Assembly (NCBI GenBank): GCA_964450565.1
Contig: CAYVCP010000005.1
Span: 1-25,153, forward strand
Source of the DNA: CAYVCP01 sp964450565
GTDB taxonomy: Bacteria; Patescibacteriota; Minisyncoccia; Minisyncoccales; CG1-02-41-26
Length of the DNA stretch: 25,153 nucleotides
Direction: 5' to 3'
The notes under the pieces were generated by a model. It saw only the letters and a list, made by a program, of their open reading frames with translations, ran no database searches and had not been told where the DNA came from. A program made the translations under genes and the position numbers. Positions 8,403 to 16,381 of this stretch are shown here, in pieces (the first letter of the stretch is position 1; every line of letters begins with the position of its first letter).

Positions 8403-9303
8403 AATTATTTCTATTAAAGCAAGAGAAGTTTTAAATTCTAAGAATGATAAAACAGTTGAAGTAGTTTTAGAAACCACAAAAGGAAAGTTTACNNNNNNNN
8501 NNNNNNNNNNNNNNNNNNNNNNNNNNNNNNNNNNNNNNNNNNNNNNNNNNNNNNNNNNNNNNNNNNNNNNNNNNNNNNNNNNNNNNNNNNNNACTCAAGA
8601 ATTTATGCTTGTTTTAAAGGAAAGGTCTTTAAAGGAAAGTTTAAACACAGGCATAGAAATTTATACTCATTTAAACAATAGTCTTAATGAAAAATATGGG
8701 GCTTTGGAGACAGGCCTTGAAGGGGGACTGATACCTCCTTTAGATGAAACAGAACAAGTGCTTGATTTAATTATGGAATCAAAAAAGGGCAATACTAGCT
8801 TCTTTCTTGATATGGCTGCTTCTGAATTCTTTGAAAATAATCAATATAATTTTGAAGAACAAAGTTTTTCTAAAAAAGAAATGGTACATTATTATTTAAA
8901 TTTGAAGAAGAAATATCCGATTGAATTAATAGAAGATCCCTTTAGCTTACAAGACTTAGAATCATGGAAAATGTTACATAATAATAATGTTTATGTTGTA
9001 GGTGATGATCTATTGGCTACTAACACAAACAGAATGAAAGAATATTCTTCCCTTTGTAATGCTATGATTTTAAAACCTAATCAGGTAGGGACAGTGACAG
9101 AATCAATAGAAGCAGCAATTTTGGCAAAACAGCTTTCTTGGAAAGTTATTGTTTCTCATAGAGGGGGAGAAACTTGTGATTCTTTTATTGCTGATTTTGC
9201 TGTTGGGGTTGGAAGCGATTTTGCTAAATTAGGAGGGCCTTTTCAGAAACAAAGAAAAATTAAATACGATAGGCTTCTTGCAATAGAGCAAGAATTATGC
9301 TAA
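8395..9303 (+). CDS. eno: Enolase, divergent, with assembly gap
   Basis: Interconverts 2-phosphoglycerate and phosphoenolpyruvate. Recognised by QEFM after the gap, EGGLIP (Glu of the usual GDEGG motif kept, Asp lost), FLDMAASEF (metal Asp), LIEDPF (metal Glu), VGDDLLATNT (metal Asp), MILKPNQVGT (catalytic Lys) and SHRGGET. The N-terminal motif, usually DSRGNPTVE, is NSKNDKTVE here. By comparison with the roughly 430-residue E. coli enzyme, about 130 residues between KGKF and TQEFM fall in the gap, so the true gap is near 390 bases, not 100, and the gene is longer than shown. The substitutions suggest a divergent CPR-type enolase; activity is likely because the visible metal and catalytic residues are kept. 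Start ATG 8395 overlaps trxB. Confidence 0.9.
   Translation: MSKIISIKAREVLNSKNDKTVEVVLETTKGKFXXXXXXXXXXXXXXXXXXXXXXXXXXXXXXXXXXTQEFMLVLKERSLKESLNTGIEIYTHLNNSLNEKYGALETGLEGGLIPPLDETEQVLDLIMESKKGNTSFFLDMAASEFFENNQYNFEEQSFSKKEMVHYYLNLKKKYPIELIEDPFSLQDLESWKMLHNNNVYVVGDDLLATNTNRMKEYSSLCNAMILKPNQVGTVTESIEAAILAKQLSWKVIVSHRGGETCDSFIADFAVGVGSDFAKLGGPFQKQRKIKYDRLLAIEQELC
8493..8592. other. Assembly gap (100 N) inside eno
   Basis: A 100-N placeholder. Flanking protein segments correspond to about residues 32 and 165 of E. coli enolase, so roughly 390 bases are probably missing. The real length should leave remainder 1 when divided by 3. Confidence 0.9.
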
Positions 9304-9306
9304 AAT
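9278..9306 (+). promoter_or_regulatory. Putative sigma-70 promoter for the redox gene pair
   Basis: TTGCAA (9278-9283), 17-base spacer, TAAAAT (9301-9306), overlapping the eno stop codon. The ATG at 9328 would lie about 15 bases after the start of transcription. It would let the GILT-like and glutaredoxin genes be expressed apart from eno. Confidence 0.45.
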
Positions 9307-9327
9307 AACGATATCAAAAATAAATAT

Positions 9328-10257
9328 ATGGAAATAAAAAATATTATTATAGTTGTTTTGTGCGTAGTAGTGGCTGGTTTACTTTATTTAAATTTTGGGG
9401 TAGGTTCAAAAGTATTGACACCAGAAGAGGCAGTAAATTCAGCGTTAGCTTACATTAATAATGTTATGTTATCAGGTGTTGCAGAAGCTACTTTAGAAGG
9501 TGATATTACAGAAGAAGCTGGTAATTATAAGTTTGAAATGAAAATAGGGGAAGAACAATTTCCTGCTTATGTTGCTAAAAATGGAGAGCTTTTCTTTCCC
9601 CAAGGAATTGAATTAAAAGAAACAGAAAATACTGATTTAAATAATACAGAAGTTGTAAAATCAGATAATCCTGTTTTAGAAGCTTTTGTAGTAAGCTATT
9701 GTCCATATGGTCTCCAAATGCAAAGGATTATAGGGGAAGTTGTGAAAGGAATACCAGAATTAAATAACAATATTAAAATTACCTATATGGGAAGTGTTGC
9801 AGATGGTAATGTAACATCAATGCATGGAGAAGAGGAAGCAGAAGAGAATTTAAGACAAATTTGTTTAAGAGAAGAACAAAAAGATGCTTTTCTAACTTAT
9901 CTTGATTGTTTTATTAAAGCAGGGAATACAGATGGATGTTTGCAAACATCTTTGGCTGATCAAGATAGCTTAACTTCTTGTGCAGAAGGCAAGGGAGCTG
10001 ATTATGCGACAATTGATTTTAATGCTCAACAAGCTTATCAAATTACTGGTTCTCCTACTCTTATTCTTAACGGAGTTAGAGTAAGCGAATCTGATTTTGG
10101 AGGAAGAACTGCTGATGCTATAAAATCATTAGTTTGTTCTGGATTTAACACACAACCTGAGTTTTGTGCGATTGAATTAACTAAAGACCAGGCAGCTGCA
10201 AGTTTTTCAGAAACTTATTCTAGTACTGTTTCTGGAAACACAGGAACTTGTAATTAA
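9328..10257 (+). CDS. Membrane-anchored thioredoxin-fold protein resembling GILT/DsbA
   Basis: A 309-residue protein. Residues 5-22 form a hydrophobic N-terminal anchor with no clear cleavage site, so the rest probably faces outside. A small alpha/beta segment (about 30-95) precedes a thioredoxin-like domain with AFVVSYCPYGLQM (C125; the second active-site Cys is Gly) and GSPTLILNG (cis-Pro P243). Between them are MHGEEEAEENLRQIC (C179), DC (C194), GC (C204) and SC (C218), an order that resembles the CQHG...EC...C pattern and later cysteines of gamma-interferon-inducible lysosomal thiol reductase (GILT). Three more Cys (270, 280, 308) follow. Likely role: thiol-disulfide exchange or disulfide handling in surface proteins. 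The nearby trxB-like and glutaredoxin genes fit a redox role. GILT relation is inferred from motif order only. Confidence 0.65.
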   Translation: MEIKNIIIVVLCVVVAGLLYLNFGVGSKVLTPEEAVNSALAYINNVMLSGVAEATLEGDITEEAGNYKFEMKIGEEQFPAYVAKNGELFFPQGIELKETENTDLNNTEVVKSDNPVLEAFVVSYCPYGLQMQRIIGEVVKGIPELNNNIKITYMGSVADGNVTSMHGEEEAEENLRQICLREEQKDAFLTYLDCFIKAGNTDGCLQTSLADQDSLTSCAEGKGADYATIDFNAQQAYQITGSPTLILNGVRVSESDFGGRTADAIKSLVCSGFNTQPEFCAIELTKDQAAASFSETYSSTVSGNTGTCN

Positions 10258-10263
10258 AAAAAT

Positions 10264-10494
10264 ATGATAAGATTATTTTCAACACCAACGTGCCCTTATT
10301 GCGTAGCTCTCAAGTCGTTTTTAGAGGAAAACAAAATTGAATTTCAATACGTAGATGTTGCAGAAGATCAAAAAGCTCAAAAAGAGATGATAGCAAAGAC
10401 AAATCAAATGGGAGTTCCAGTACTTGATATAGATGGAAAATGGATTGTAGGTTTTGATAAAGAAAAGATTTCTGAGATTTTAGACATAGAATAA
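10264..10494 (+). CDS. Glutaredoxin-like thiol-disulfide oxidoreductase
   Basis: A 76-residue cytoplasmic protein with the active site TCPYC at residues 9-13, a GVPVLDI segment carrying the conserved cis-Pro, and a C-terminal GFDKEKI helix start, the glutaredoxin/NrdH layout. It probably reduces disulfides or mixed disulfides, with electrons possibly from the TrxB-like protein encoded upstream. It starts 6 bases after the membrane thioredoxin-fold gene and is the last gene before a terminator. Length is typical for the family. Confidence 0.88.
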   Translation: MIRLFSTPTCPYCVALKSFLEENKIEFQYVDVAEDQKAQKEMIAKTNQMGVPVLDIDGKWIVGFDKEKISEILDIE

Positions 10495-10514
10495 AAAACA
10501 TAAACTAAAAACAT

Positions 10515-10542
10515 AACCCCCTTAATCAGGGGTTTTTGTTTT
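10515..10542 (+). terminator. Rho-independent terminator after the glutaredoxin gene
   Basis: Inverted repeat AACCCC (10515-10520) / GGGGTT (10529-10534), 8-base loop, followed by a T-rich run. It closes the block of genes that starts upstream of the window or at 2229. Confidence 0.8.
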
Positions 10543-10555
10543 ATGTTTTTTTTAG

Positions 10556-10561
10556 TATAAT
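10556..10561 (+). promoter_or_regulatory. -10 box of the GAPDH promoter, probably leaderless
   Basis: A perfect TATAAT, 7 bases before the ATG at 10569, so transcription should start at or next to the start codon. No convincing -35 hexamer is seen. It lies directly after the preceding terminator. Confidence 0.6.
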
Positions 10562-10568
10562 AAATTAT

Positions 10569-11513
10569 ATGATAAGAATAGCAATCAATGGTTTCGGTAG
10601 AATAGGTAGGGGAGTATTCAAAACAGTAGAGGAAACACCCGAGTTAGAGGTTGTTGCTGTTAATGATTTGGCTGATGAAAATATTTTGAAACACTTATTA
10701 AAGTATGATTCTTTGTATGGAAAATACAATAAAAATATTACGTCACATTTTTTTGCTGAAAAAGAACCAGAAAAACTTCCTTGGAGAAAATTAGGTATTG
10801 ATGTTGTTCTAGAATGTACTGGTAAAATGAGAACGCATGATTTAGCATCTGGACACTTAAGGGCTGGAGCTAAAAGAGTTATTATTTCAGCTTCTCCAAA
10901 ATCAGACGATATTCCTGTTTTCCTGTTAGCAGTCAATGAAAAAGATTATACAGGAGAGAGAATAATTTCTATGGGTTCTTGCACTACTAATTGTTTAGCT
11001 CCTATAGCGAAAATAATAGATGACAACTTTGTTATTGAAAAAGGTTTTCTAACTACAACTCATAGTTATACAAATGATCAAGTTCTATTGGATAATATTC
11101 ATCAGGATAAAAGAAGGGCAAGGAGTGCTGGGTCCAATATTATTCCAACTACAACAGGAGCTACAGAAACAGTAGCAAAAGCTCTTCCTCGTTTAAAAGG
11201 AAAGCTAAACGGCTTAGCCTTAAGGGTGCCTACTGCTGTTGTTTCTATAGTAGATTTTGTTTGTTTAATAAATAAACCAGCTTCTAAAGAAGAAATAAAC
11301 AAAATATTAGAAGAAAATACTTCTGAAATATTGAAAGTTGAAAAAGAGCCCTTGGTTTCTTCTGATTATAGGGGTAGCCCTTATTCTTGTATTATTGACG
11401 CTTCTTTAACTCAAAGTTTTGGTAATTTAATAAAAGTTTTAGCTTGGTATGATAATGAATACGCTTATTGCAAGAGATTAGCTGAAATGGCAAGTTATAT
11501 TTCAAAAAGGTAA
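10569..11513 (+). CDS. gap: Glyceraldehyde-3-phosphate dehydrogenase
   Basis: Converts glyceraldehyde-3-phosphate, phosphate and NAD to 1,3-bisphosphoglycerate. The 314-residue protein has NGFGRIGR at 7-14, AVNDLAD (Asp favouring NAD over NADP), the catalytic SCTTNCLAP (C138), THSYTNDQ with the partner His, GATETVAKALP and WYDNEYAY near the end. The catalytic Cys sits about 12 residues earlier than in typical enzymes (C149-152) because the region after YDSLYGKY in the NAD domain is shortened. ATG 10569 is chosen because the NAD motif directly follows it and a -10 box lies just upstream; a longer TTG start at 10536 would include the promoter. Expressed alone, between a terminator and the next promoter. 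Confidence 0.93.
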   Translation: MIRIAINGFGRIGRGVFKTVEETPELEVVAVNDLADENILKHLLKYDSLYGKYNKNITSHFFAEKEPEKLPWRKLGIDVVLECTGKMRTHDLASGHLRAGAKRVIISASPKSDDIPVFLLAVNEKDYTGERIISMGSCTTNCLAPIAKIIDDNFVIEKGFLTTTHSYTNDQVLLDNIHQDKRRARSAGSNIIPTTTGATETVAKALPRLKGKLNGLALRVPTAVVSIVDFVCLINKPASKEEINKILEENTSEILKVEKEPLVSSDYRGSPYSCIIDASLTQSFGNLIKVLAWYDNEYAYCKRLAEMASYISKR

Positions 11514-11608
11514 TATTTATTGTCACTAGATTTTTTTAGTTGTCTATGTTCTATAAGTGAGCCAGTCATTTTTTATTTATACACAGTTTTTCTTTATTCA
11601 AAATAAGG

Positions 11609-11614
11609 TATAAT
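11609..11614 (+). promoter_or_regulatory. -10 box before the acyl-CoA synthetase genes, probably leaderless
   Basis: A perfect TATAAT, 5 bases before ATG 11620. No clear -35 box. The 106-base gap after GAPDH otherwise holds only weak AT-rich inverted repeats and no convincing terminator. Confidence 0.5.
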
Positions 11615-11619
11615 AAACA

Positions 11620-12186
11620 ATGCTTTTAAGCTTTGAAGAAACAAATAAGATATTAAATAGATATAGAATTCCCTTTTTAAAAACAACCCTTGTTTTAAAT
11701 AAAAAAGAATTAAAAAAAGCAACCTTCAATTATCCTGTTGTTTTAAAAACAGCAGGCAAGGTTTTACATAAAGCAAAGGCTGGATTGGTAAAGAAAGATA
11801 TTTATACTAAAAAAGACCTGGTTAAATCTTTTAAATTAATGAAAGCAGAAGGTGTTTTAATTCAGAGCCAGATTTCAGGCTTTGAGTTTTTTTGTGGGGC
11901 TAAAAGAGATAAAACATTTGGTTTCGTATTAAGTTTTGGCTCTGGGGGAAGTATAATAGAAATATTAGATGATATTGCTTTTGGTATTTGTCCGTTAAAT
12001 AAAAAAGAAATTTTAGAAATGATGAAAATAACAAAATCATATAATCTGATTAAAGACAAAGATCTTATGGTTGAGTTACTTTTTACTCTTTCAAGGATTT
12101 TAGAAGAGAATGAAAACATAAAAGAAATAGATTTTAATCCTGTTATTAACTCAAAGGTAGTTGATGCTAAAATTATATGTTATTAA
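11620..12186 (+). CDS. acdB: ADP-forming acyl/acetyl-CoA synthetase, beta (ATP-grasp) subunit
   Basis: The small subunit that binds ADP/ATP in the ADP-forming acetyl-CoA synthetase, which makes ATP from acetyl-CoA, ADP and phosphate with release of acetate. At 188 residues it is shorter than usual (about 220-240). Seen are the ATP-grasp_5 features YPVVLKTAGKVLHKAKAGLV near the N-terminus, SGFEFFCGAKRDKTFG, LSFGSGGS and the C-terminal IKEIDFNPVI (metal-binding Glu and Asn). It overlaps the alpha-subunit gene by 10 bases, supporting a two-subunit enzyme. The acyl substrate cannot be decided from sequence; acetyl-CoA is the usual one. Confidence 0.82.
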   Translation: MLLSFEETNKILNRYRIPFLKTTLVLNKKELKKATFNYPVVLKTAGKVLHKAKAGLVKKDIYTKKDLVKSFKLMKAEGVLIQSQISGFEFFCGAKRDKTFGFVLSFGSGGSIIEILDDIAFGICPLNKKEILEMMKITKSYNLIKDKDLMVELLFTLSRILEENENIKEIDFNPVINSKVVDAKIICY

Positions 12187-13445
12187 ATCCTAAAACTATT
12201 GCTTTAATCGGAGCAACAGAAGAAAGGGGATCTGTTGGTTTCGGTTTATTACAAAATCTTGCTAATAAAAGAGTTTTTTATGTAAACCCTAATAAGAAAA
12301 AGATTTTAGGAAAAAAGAGCTATGCTTCTATTCTTGATATTAAAGAAAAGATCGATTTAGCGATTATTGCTGTCCCTTCTTTTTTAGTGAAAAAAGTATC
12401 TTTGGAAGTAGTTCAAAAGACAAAGTTTGTGATTATTGTTTCTGCTGGTTTTGCAGAATTAGGAAACGATAAATTACAGAAAGAAATTGTAGGGATTTTT
12501 AAAGAAAACAAGGTTAATTTTTTGGGCCCTAATTGTATGGGGTTTTTACACACTCATCATAATATCAACGCTTCTTTCGCTAAAGAAATGCCTCAAAAAG
12601 GTAATATTGCTTTTCTCTCACAATCAGGTGCTTTAATGAATGCTGTTACTAATTATAATACTGGATTTTCTTTTATGGCTTCTTATGGTAATGGCGCTGG
12701 TTTAGGATTATCTGATCTTTTAGAAGTAGCTAACAAAGATAAAAATACAAAAGTTATTGCTCTTTATTTGGAAGGATTAAAAGATGGTAGAATCTTTATT
12801 AAAAGAGCAAGAGAAATTGTTAAAGAAAAACCTATTGTTGTTTTGAAAGGAGGAAAAACAGAACAGGGGAAAAAAGCAGTTTCTTCTCATACAGCCAGTT
12901 TAGCTGGTGAAAAAGAAGTTTATTCGGCTGCTTTCAGGAAAGCGGGAATCTTTGAGGTAGAAAGCTTGAAAGAACTTATTGACGTTTCTTCTTGCCTATC
13001 AAATTTCCCTTATTTCAATGGAGGGCTTTGTATTATAACTAATGGGGGAGCTGTTGGCGTTTTAGCTTTGGATGCTTGTTCTAAACTCAACATTAATCTA
13101 TCCAAAGTTAATTTTAGAGGCATTAAAGGGATAAGTCCTTTTGCTTCTCTTTCTAACCCTTTTGATATTGTCGGAGATGCAAAAAACGAGAGATATGAAA
13201 AAGCTTTAGATTTTATTTTAAGAAAAAAAGAAGTTAAAGCAGTGCTCGTGATACAAACCTTACAAGTAATGTCAGAACCAAAAGAATTATCTAAAACGAT
13301 TCTTAGATTTCAAAAACAATACCTTAAAAAACCTATTATTCCTTTGTTCTTACATAATCAAGGGACAATATTTCATTTTTCTGAAATAGAATCTTGTGTT
13401 TTAGGAATTAAAGCTTTAATAGAAAGGTATAAATTGATAAAATAA
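12177..13445 (+). CDS. acdA: ADP-forming acyl/acetyl-CoA synthetase, alpha (CoA-binding) subunit
   Basis: The large subunit, 422 residues. The N-terminal CoA-binding Rossmann domain has IALIGATEERGSVG; then come NFLGPNCMGF and IAFLSQSGALMNAV of the succinyl-CoA-ligase-like domain, and SSHTASLAG with the His (H238) that is phosphorylated during catalysis in this family. NGGAVGVLALDAC follows in the third domain. Together with the upstream beta gene it would carry out substrate-level phosphorylation at the end of fermentation. The start ATG 12177 lies inside the end of acdB. Genes for a pseudopilin and PEP synthase follow closely, so it is probably part of a long transcript. Confidence 0.87.
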   Translation: MLLNPKTIALIGATEERGSVGFGLLQNLANKRVFYVNPNKKKILGKKSYASILDIKEKIDLAIIAVPSFLVKKVSLEVVQKTKFVIIVSAGFAELGNDKLQKEIVGIFKENKVNFLGPNCMGFLHTHHNINASFAKEMPQKGNIAFLSQSGALMNAVTNYNTGFSFMASYGNGAGLGLSDLLEVANKDKNTKVIALYLEGLKDGRIFIKRAREIVKEKPIVVLKGGKTEQGKKAVSSHTASLAGEKEVYSAAFRKAGIFEVESLKELIDVSSCLSNFPYFNGGLCIITNGGAVGVLALDACSKLNINLSKVNFRGIKGISPFASLSNPFDIVGDAKNERYEKALDFILRKKEVKAVLVIQTLQVMSEPKELSKTILRFQKQYLKKPIIPLFLHNQGTIFHFSEIESCVLGIKALIERYKLIK

Positions 13446-13450
13446 TATAT

Positions 13451-14008
13451 ATGTTAAAAAAAGGTTTTACTCTTATTGAATTGCTTGTTGTAATTTCTAT
13501 TATAGGTCTTTTAGCAGGAACTATTGTTGTAACTTCGCAAAGAGGAATGGAGCAATCCAGGGATTCAAGACGCATACAAGAACTTTATCAAGTAGCTCAA
13601 AGCTTACAGCTTTATTATACGGCAAATGGTATTTATCCAGATGCTACCGATCTAAATGACCCTAATTGTACCATTCATGGAGTTGTGTGGGATGCTGGGA
13701 ATCTAAAACTCGGAAATGATGATTTTATAAAACCTCTTATAGATGAAAATTTTATGGGAAATATAGAAACAAAAGAATGGCTTAATATTACAGATGCTTT
13801 TGGTTCTGATTGTATTTACAGATATGCAAAAGTAGAAGATCCTTGTGATGGTAATTGTTCAGGAACATATGCCATCCTCTATGCTGCTTGCGAATCTAAT
13901 GATTGTCCTGTTAATGAAAGACCTGTTTGTTGTGATGGTTCTTCTTGGCAGGAGGGGACAGGGGATAATGATGAAAAAGATATAACTATATTTTTAAAAC
14001 AAAACTAA
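13451..14008 (+). CDS. Type IV pilin-like / pseudopilin protein
   Basis: A 185-residue protein with a class III signal: LKKG then FTLIELLVVISIIGLLAG, the prepilin peptidase site with Glu at +5 followed by one hydrophobic helix. The rest is a small extracellular head with at least ten Cys (for example DPCDGNCSG, ACESNDCP and PVCCDG), probably disulfide-bonded. It should be cut by a PilD-type peptidase and built into a pilus-like fibre for attachment or DNA uptake. No other pilus genes are nearby, as is common in CPR genomes where minor pilins are scattered. The stop overlaps the ppsA start (TAATG). Confidence 0.85.
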   Translation: MLKKGFTLIELLVVISIIGLLAGTIVVTSQRGMEQSRDSRRIQELYQVAQSLQLYYTANGIYPDATDLNDPNCTIHGVVWDAGNLKLGNDDFIKPLIDENFMGNIETKEWLNITDAFGSDCIYRYAKVEDPCDGNCSGTYAILYAACESNDCPVNERPVCCDGSSWQEGTGDNDEKDITIFLKQN

Positions 14009-16380
14009 TGAAAAATAAAAAACACATACTTTCATTTTCTGAAATATCTAAAAAAGATGTTCTTTTAGTTGGTGGCAAAAATGCCTCTTTGGGAGAAATG
14101 TTTTCTTTATTAACAAAAAAGGGAGTTAATATTCCCAATGGCTTTTGCATAACCGCTCAAGGATACTGGTATTTTTTAAAAGAAAATCAGATAGAAGATA
14201 AACTGGAAAAGATTTTTAAAAAGTTTGATAAAAATAGCATTAAGAGTTTGCAAAGAACGTCTCAAAAAGCAAGAAACTTAATTTTGAATGCAGAATTTCC
14301 TACAGACTTAAAAGAGGAAATAATAAGTTTTTATGAAAAGTTAGGGGGTACTGTTGCTGTGCGTTCTTCGGCTACAGCTGAAGATACACCAAATGCTTCT
14401 TTTGCTGGTCAGCATGAAACATATTTAAATGTAACAGGTAAGTGGGAGGTTTTAAAATCTGTTAAAAAATGTATGGCTTCTTTGTTTACAGCAAGAGCTA
14501 TATCTTATAGAGAAGAAACAGGGTTTAAGCATTTGGAAATTGCTCTGTCTGTTGGTGTGCAAAGAATGGTTAGAAGTGATCTTTCGTCTTCTGGTGTAAT
14601 GTTTTCCTTGGACACAGAGAGTGGTTTTGAAAATGTTGTTTTGATTAACTCTATTTATGGTATTGGAGAAATGATAGTCCAGGGTAAAATTACTCCTGAT
14701 GAGTTTTTTGTTTTTAAACCAACTTTAAAGAATAATTTTCAACCAATTGTAGTAAAAAATTTAGGCAGAAAAAATAAAAAGTTTATTTATTCTAATAAGG
14801 GTGGATTAAAAGAGGTTATAGTTGAAAAAGAAAAACAATTAGAGTTTTCCTTGACCGATAAAGAAGTTTTGCGTTTGGCAAAATGGGCTATGATAATTGA
14901 AAAACATTATGGTTTTCATCAAGATATTGAATGGGCAAAGGATGGGAAAACAGGCAAACTTTTTATTGTTCAAGCAAGGCCAGAAACAGTACATTCTCAA
15001 AAAAAGCAATGTGTTTTAGAAGAGTATGTTTTAGAAACCACAAAAAACCCTATTTTACGAGGTATTGCTATTGGAGATAAAATTGGTATTGGTAAGGTCC
15101 ACTATATTTCAAATATTTCTAAAATTGCCAAATTTAAAGCAGGGGAAGTCCTTGTTGCCAAGATGACAGATCCTGATTGGGTACCAATTATGAAAATGGC
15201 CTCAGCTATTGTTACTGATGAAGGTGGAAAAACAGCTCATGCAGCTATTGTAGCAAGAGAGCTTGGTATACCTTGCGTTGTAGGAACTCATAAAGCCACC
15301 AAATTATTAAAATCAGGCCAATTAATAACAGTGGATTGCACTGAAGGATTAAAGGGTAAGATATTTGAAGGAAAGGTTAAATTTAAGGTAATTAGAAGAA
15401 ACTTAAACAAGATACCCAAGCTTAAAACAAAAATAATGATGAATATTGGGGCTCCTGATATTGCCTTTAGATCTTCTTTTCTGCCTAATGACGGCGTTGG
15501 TTTGGCAAGAGAAGAATTTATTATAGCAGAGAAAATTAAAGTTCATCCTCTAGCTCTATATCATTATAAGGATATAAAAAAACAGAGTATAAACATTAAA
15601 GACAAAAAGCAGAAAAAACAAATTTTAGAGATTATTAGAAAGATTGATAATATTACTAAAGAGCATCAAGACAAAAAGCAGTATTTTATTAAAGAACTGG
15701 CAGAAGGTGTGGGCCAAATTGCTTGTGCTTTTTTCCCGAAACCAGTTATTGTTCGTCTTTCTGACTTTAAAACAAACGAATATGCTCAGTTAGTAGGGGG
15801 AGAGCTTTTTGAACCAAAAGAGCAGAATCCAATGTTAGGGTGGAGAGGAGCTTCTAGATACTATCATCCAGAATTTAAACCTGCTTTTTTAATGGAGCTT
15901 GCATCAATTAAAAGGGTTATTCATGTATTTGGTTTAAATAATATCAAAATTATGATCCCTTTTTGTAGAACTATCAAGGAGGGTAAAAAAGTGCTACAGA
16001 TTATTAAGGAGGCAGGATTAGGAAAAATTGATGTTTATGTAATGGGAGAAATTCCATCTAACGTTATTTTAATAGAAGAGTTTTTAAAGATTTTTGATGG
16101 TATCTCTATTGGTTCTAATGATTTGACTCAATTAACAATGGGTCTTGATAGAGATAATGGAGACCTATCTACAATAGCAGATGAAAGGAATGATGCTGTA
16201 AAAGAATTGATTAAAAGAATTATTAAAGTATGCAAACAAAAAAAGAAATATTGTGGTATTTGTGGACAAGCTCCTTCTGATTTTATTGAATTTGCTAAGT
16301 TTTTACAAAAAGAAGGTATTGAAAGTATTTCTTTAAGCCCTGAAACAATCATTAAAACTATTTTAAAATTAAAAAAATAA
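14008..16380 (+). CDS. ppsA: Phosphoenolpyruvate synthase
   Basis: Interconverts pyruvate + ATP and PEP + AMP + phosphate. A 790-residue protein, near the E. coli length (792). The N-terminal ATP-grasp part has LVGGKNASLGEM, AVRSSATAEDTPNASFAGQ and QDIEWA. The swivel domain carries EGGKTAHAAIVARELGIP with the phospho-His (H411). The C-terminal TIM barrel has VRLSDFKTNEYAQL, EQNPMLGWRGASRYY, MIPFCRT and GICGQAPSD with the catalytic Cys (C752). It could run in the direction of PEP for gluconeogenesis or replace pyruvate kinase. It sits in a transcript with acyl-CoA synthetase, a sugar kinase and a ferredoxin. A 1-base overlap (TAATG) couples it to the pilin gene. Confidence 0.94.
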   Translation: MKNKKHILSFSEISKKDVLLVGGKNASLGEMFSLLTKKGVNIPNGFCITAQGYWYFLKENQIEDKLEKIFKKFDKNSIKSLQRTSQKARNLILNAEFPTDLKEEIISFYEKLGGTVAVRSSATAEDTPNASFAGQHETYLNVTGKWEVLKSVKKCMASLFTARAISYREETGFKHLEIALSVGVQRMVRSDLSSSGVMFSLDTESGFENVVLINSIYGIGEMIVQGKITPDEFFVFKPTLKNNFQPIVVKNLGRKNKKFIYSNKGGLKEVIVEKEKQLEFSLTDKEVLRLAKWAMIIEKHYGFHQDIEWAKDGKTGKLFIVQARPETVHSQKKQCVLEEYVLETTKNPILRGIAIGDKIGIGKVHYISNISKIAKFKAGEVLVAKMTDPDWVPIMKMASAIVTDEGGKTAHAAIVARELGIPCVVGTHKATKLLKSGQLITVDCTEGLKGKIFEGKVKFKVIRRNLNKIPKLKTKIMMNIGAPDIAFRSSFLPNDGVGLAREEFIIAEKIKVHPLALYHYKDIKKQSINIKDKKQKKQILEIIRKIDNITKEHQDKKQYFIKELAEGVGQIACAFFPKPVIVRLSDFKTNEYAQLVGGELFEPKEQNPMLGWRGASRYYHPEFKPAFLMELASIKRVIHVFGLNNIKIMIPFCRTIKEGKKVLQIIKEAGLGKIDVYVMGEIPSNVILIEEFLKIFDGISIGSNDLTQLTMGLDRDNGDLSTIADERNDAVKELIKRIIKVCKQKKKYCGICGQAPSDFIEFAKFLQKEGIESISLSPETIIKTILKLKK

Positions 16381-16381
16381 T

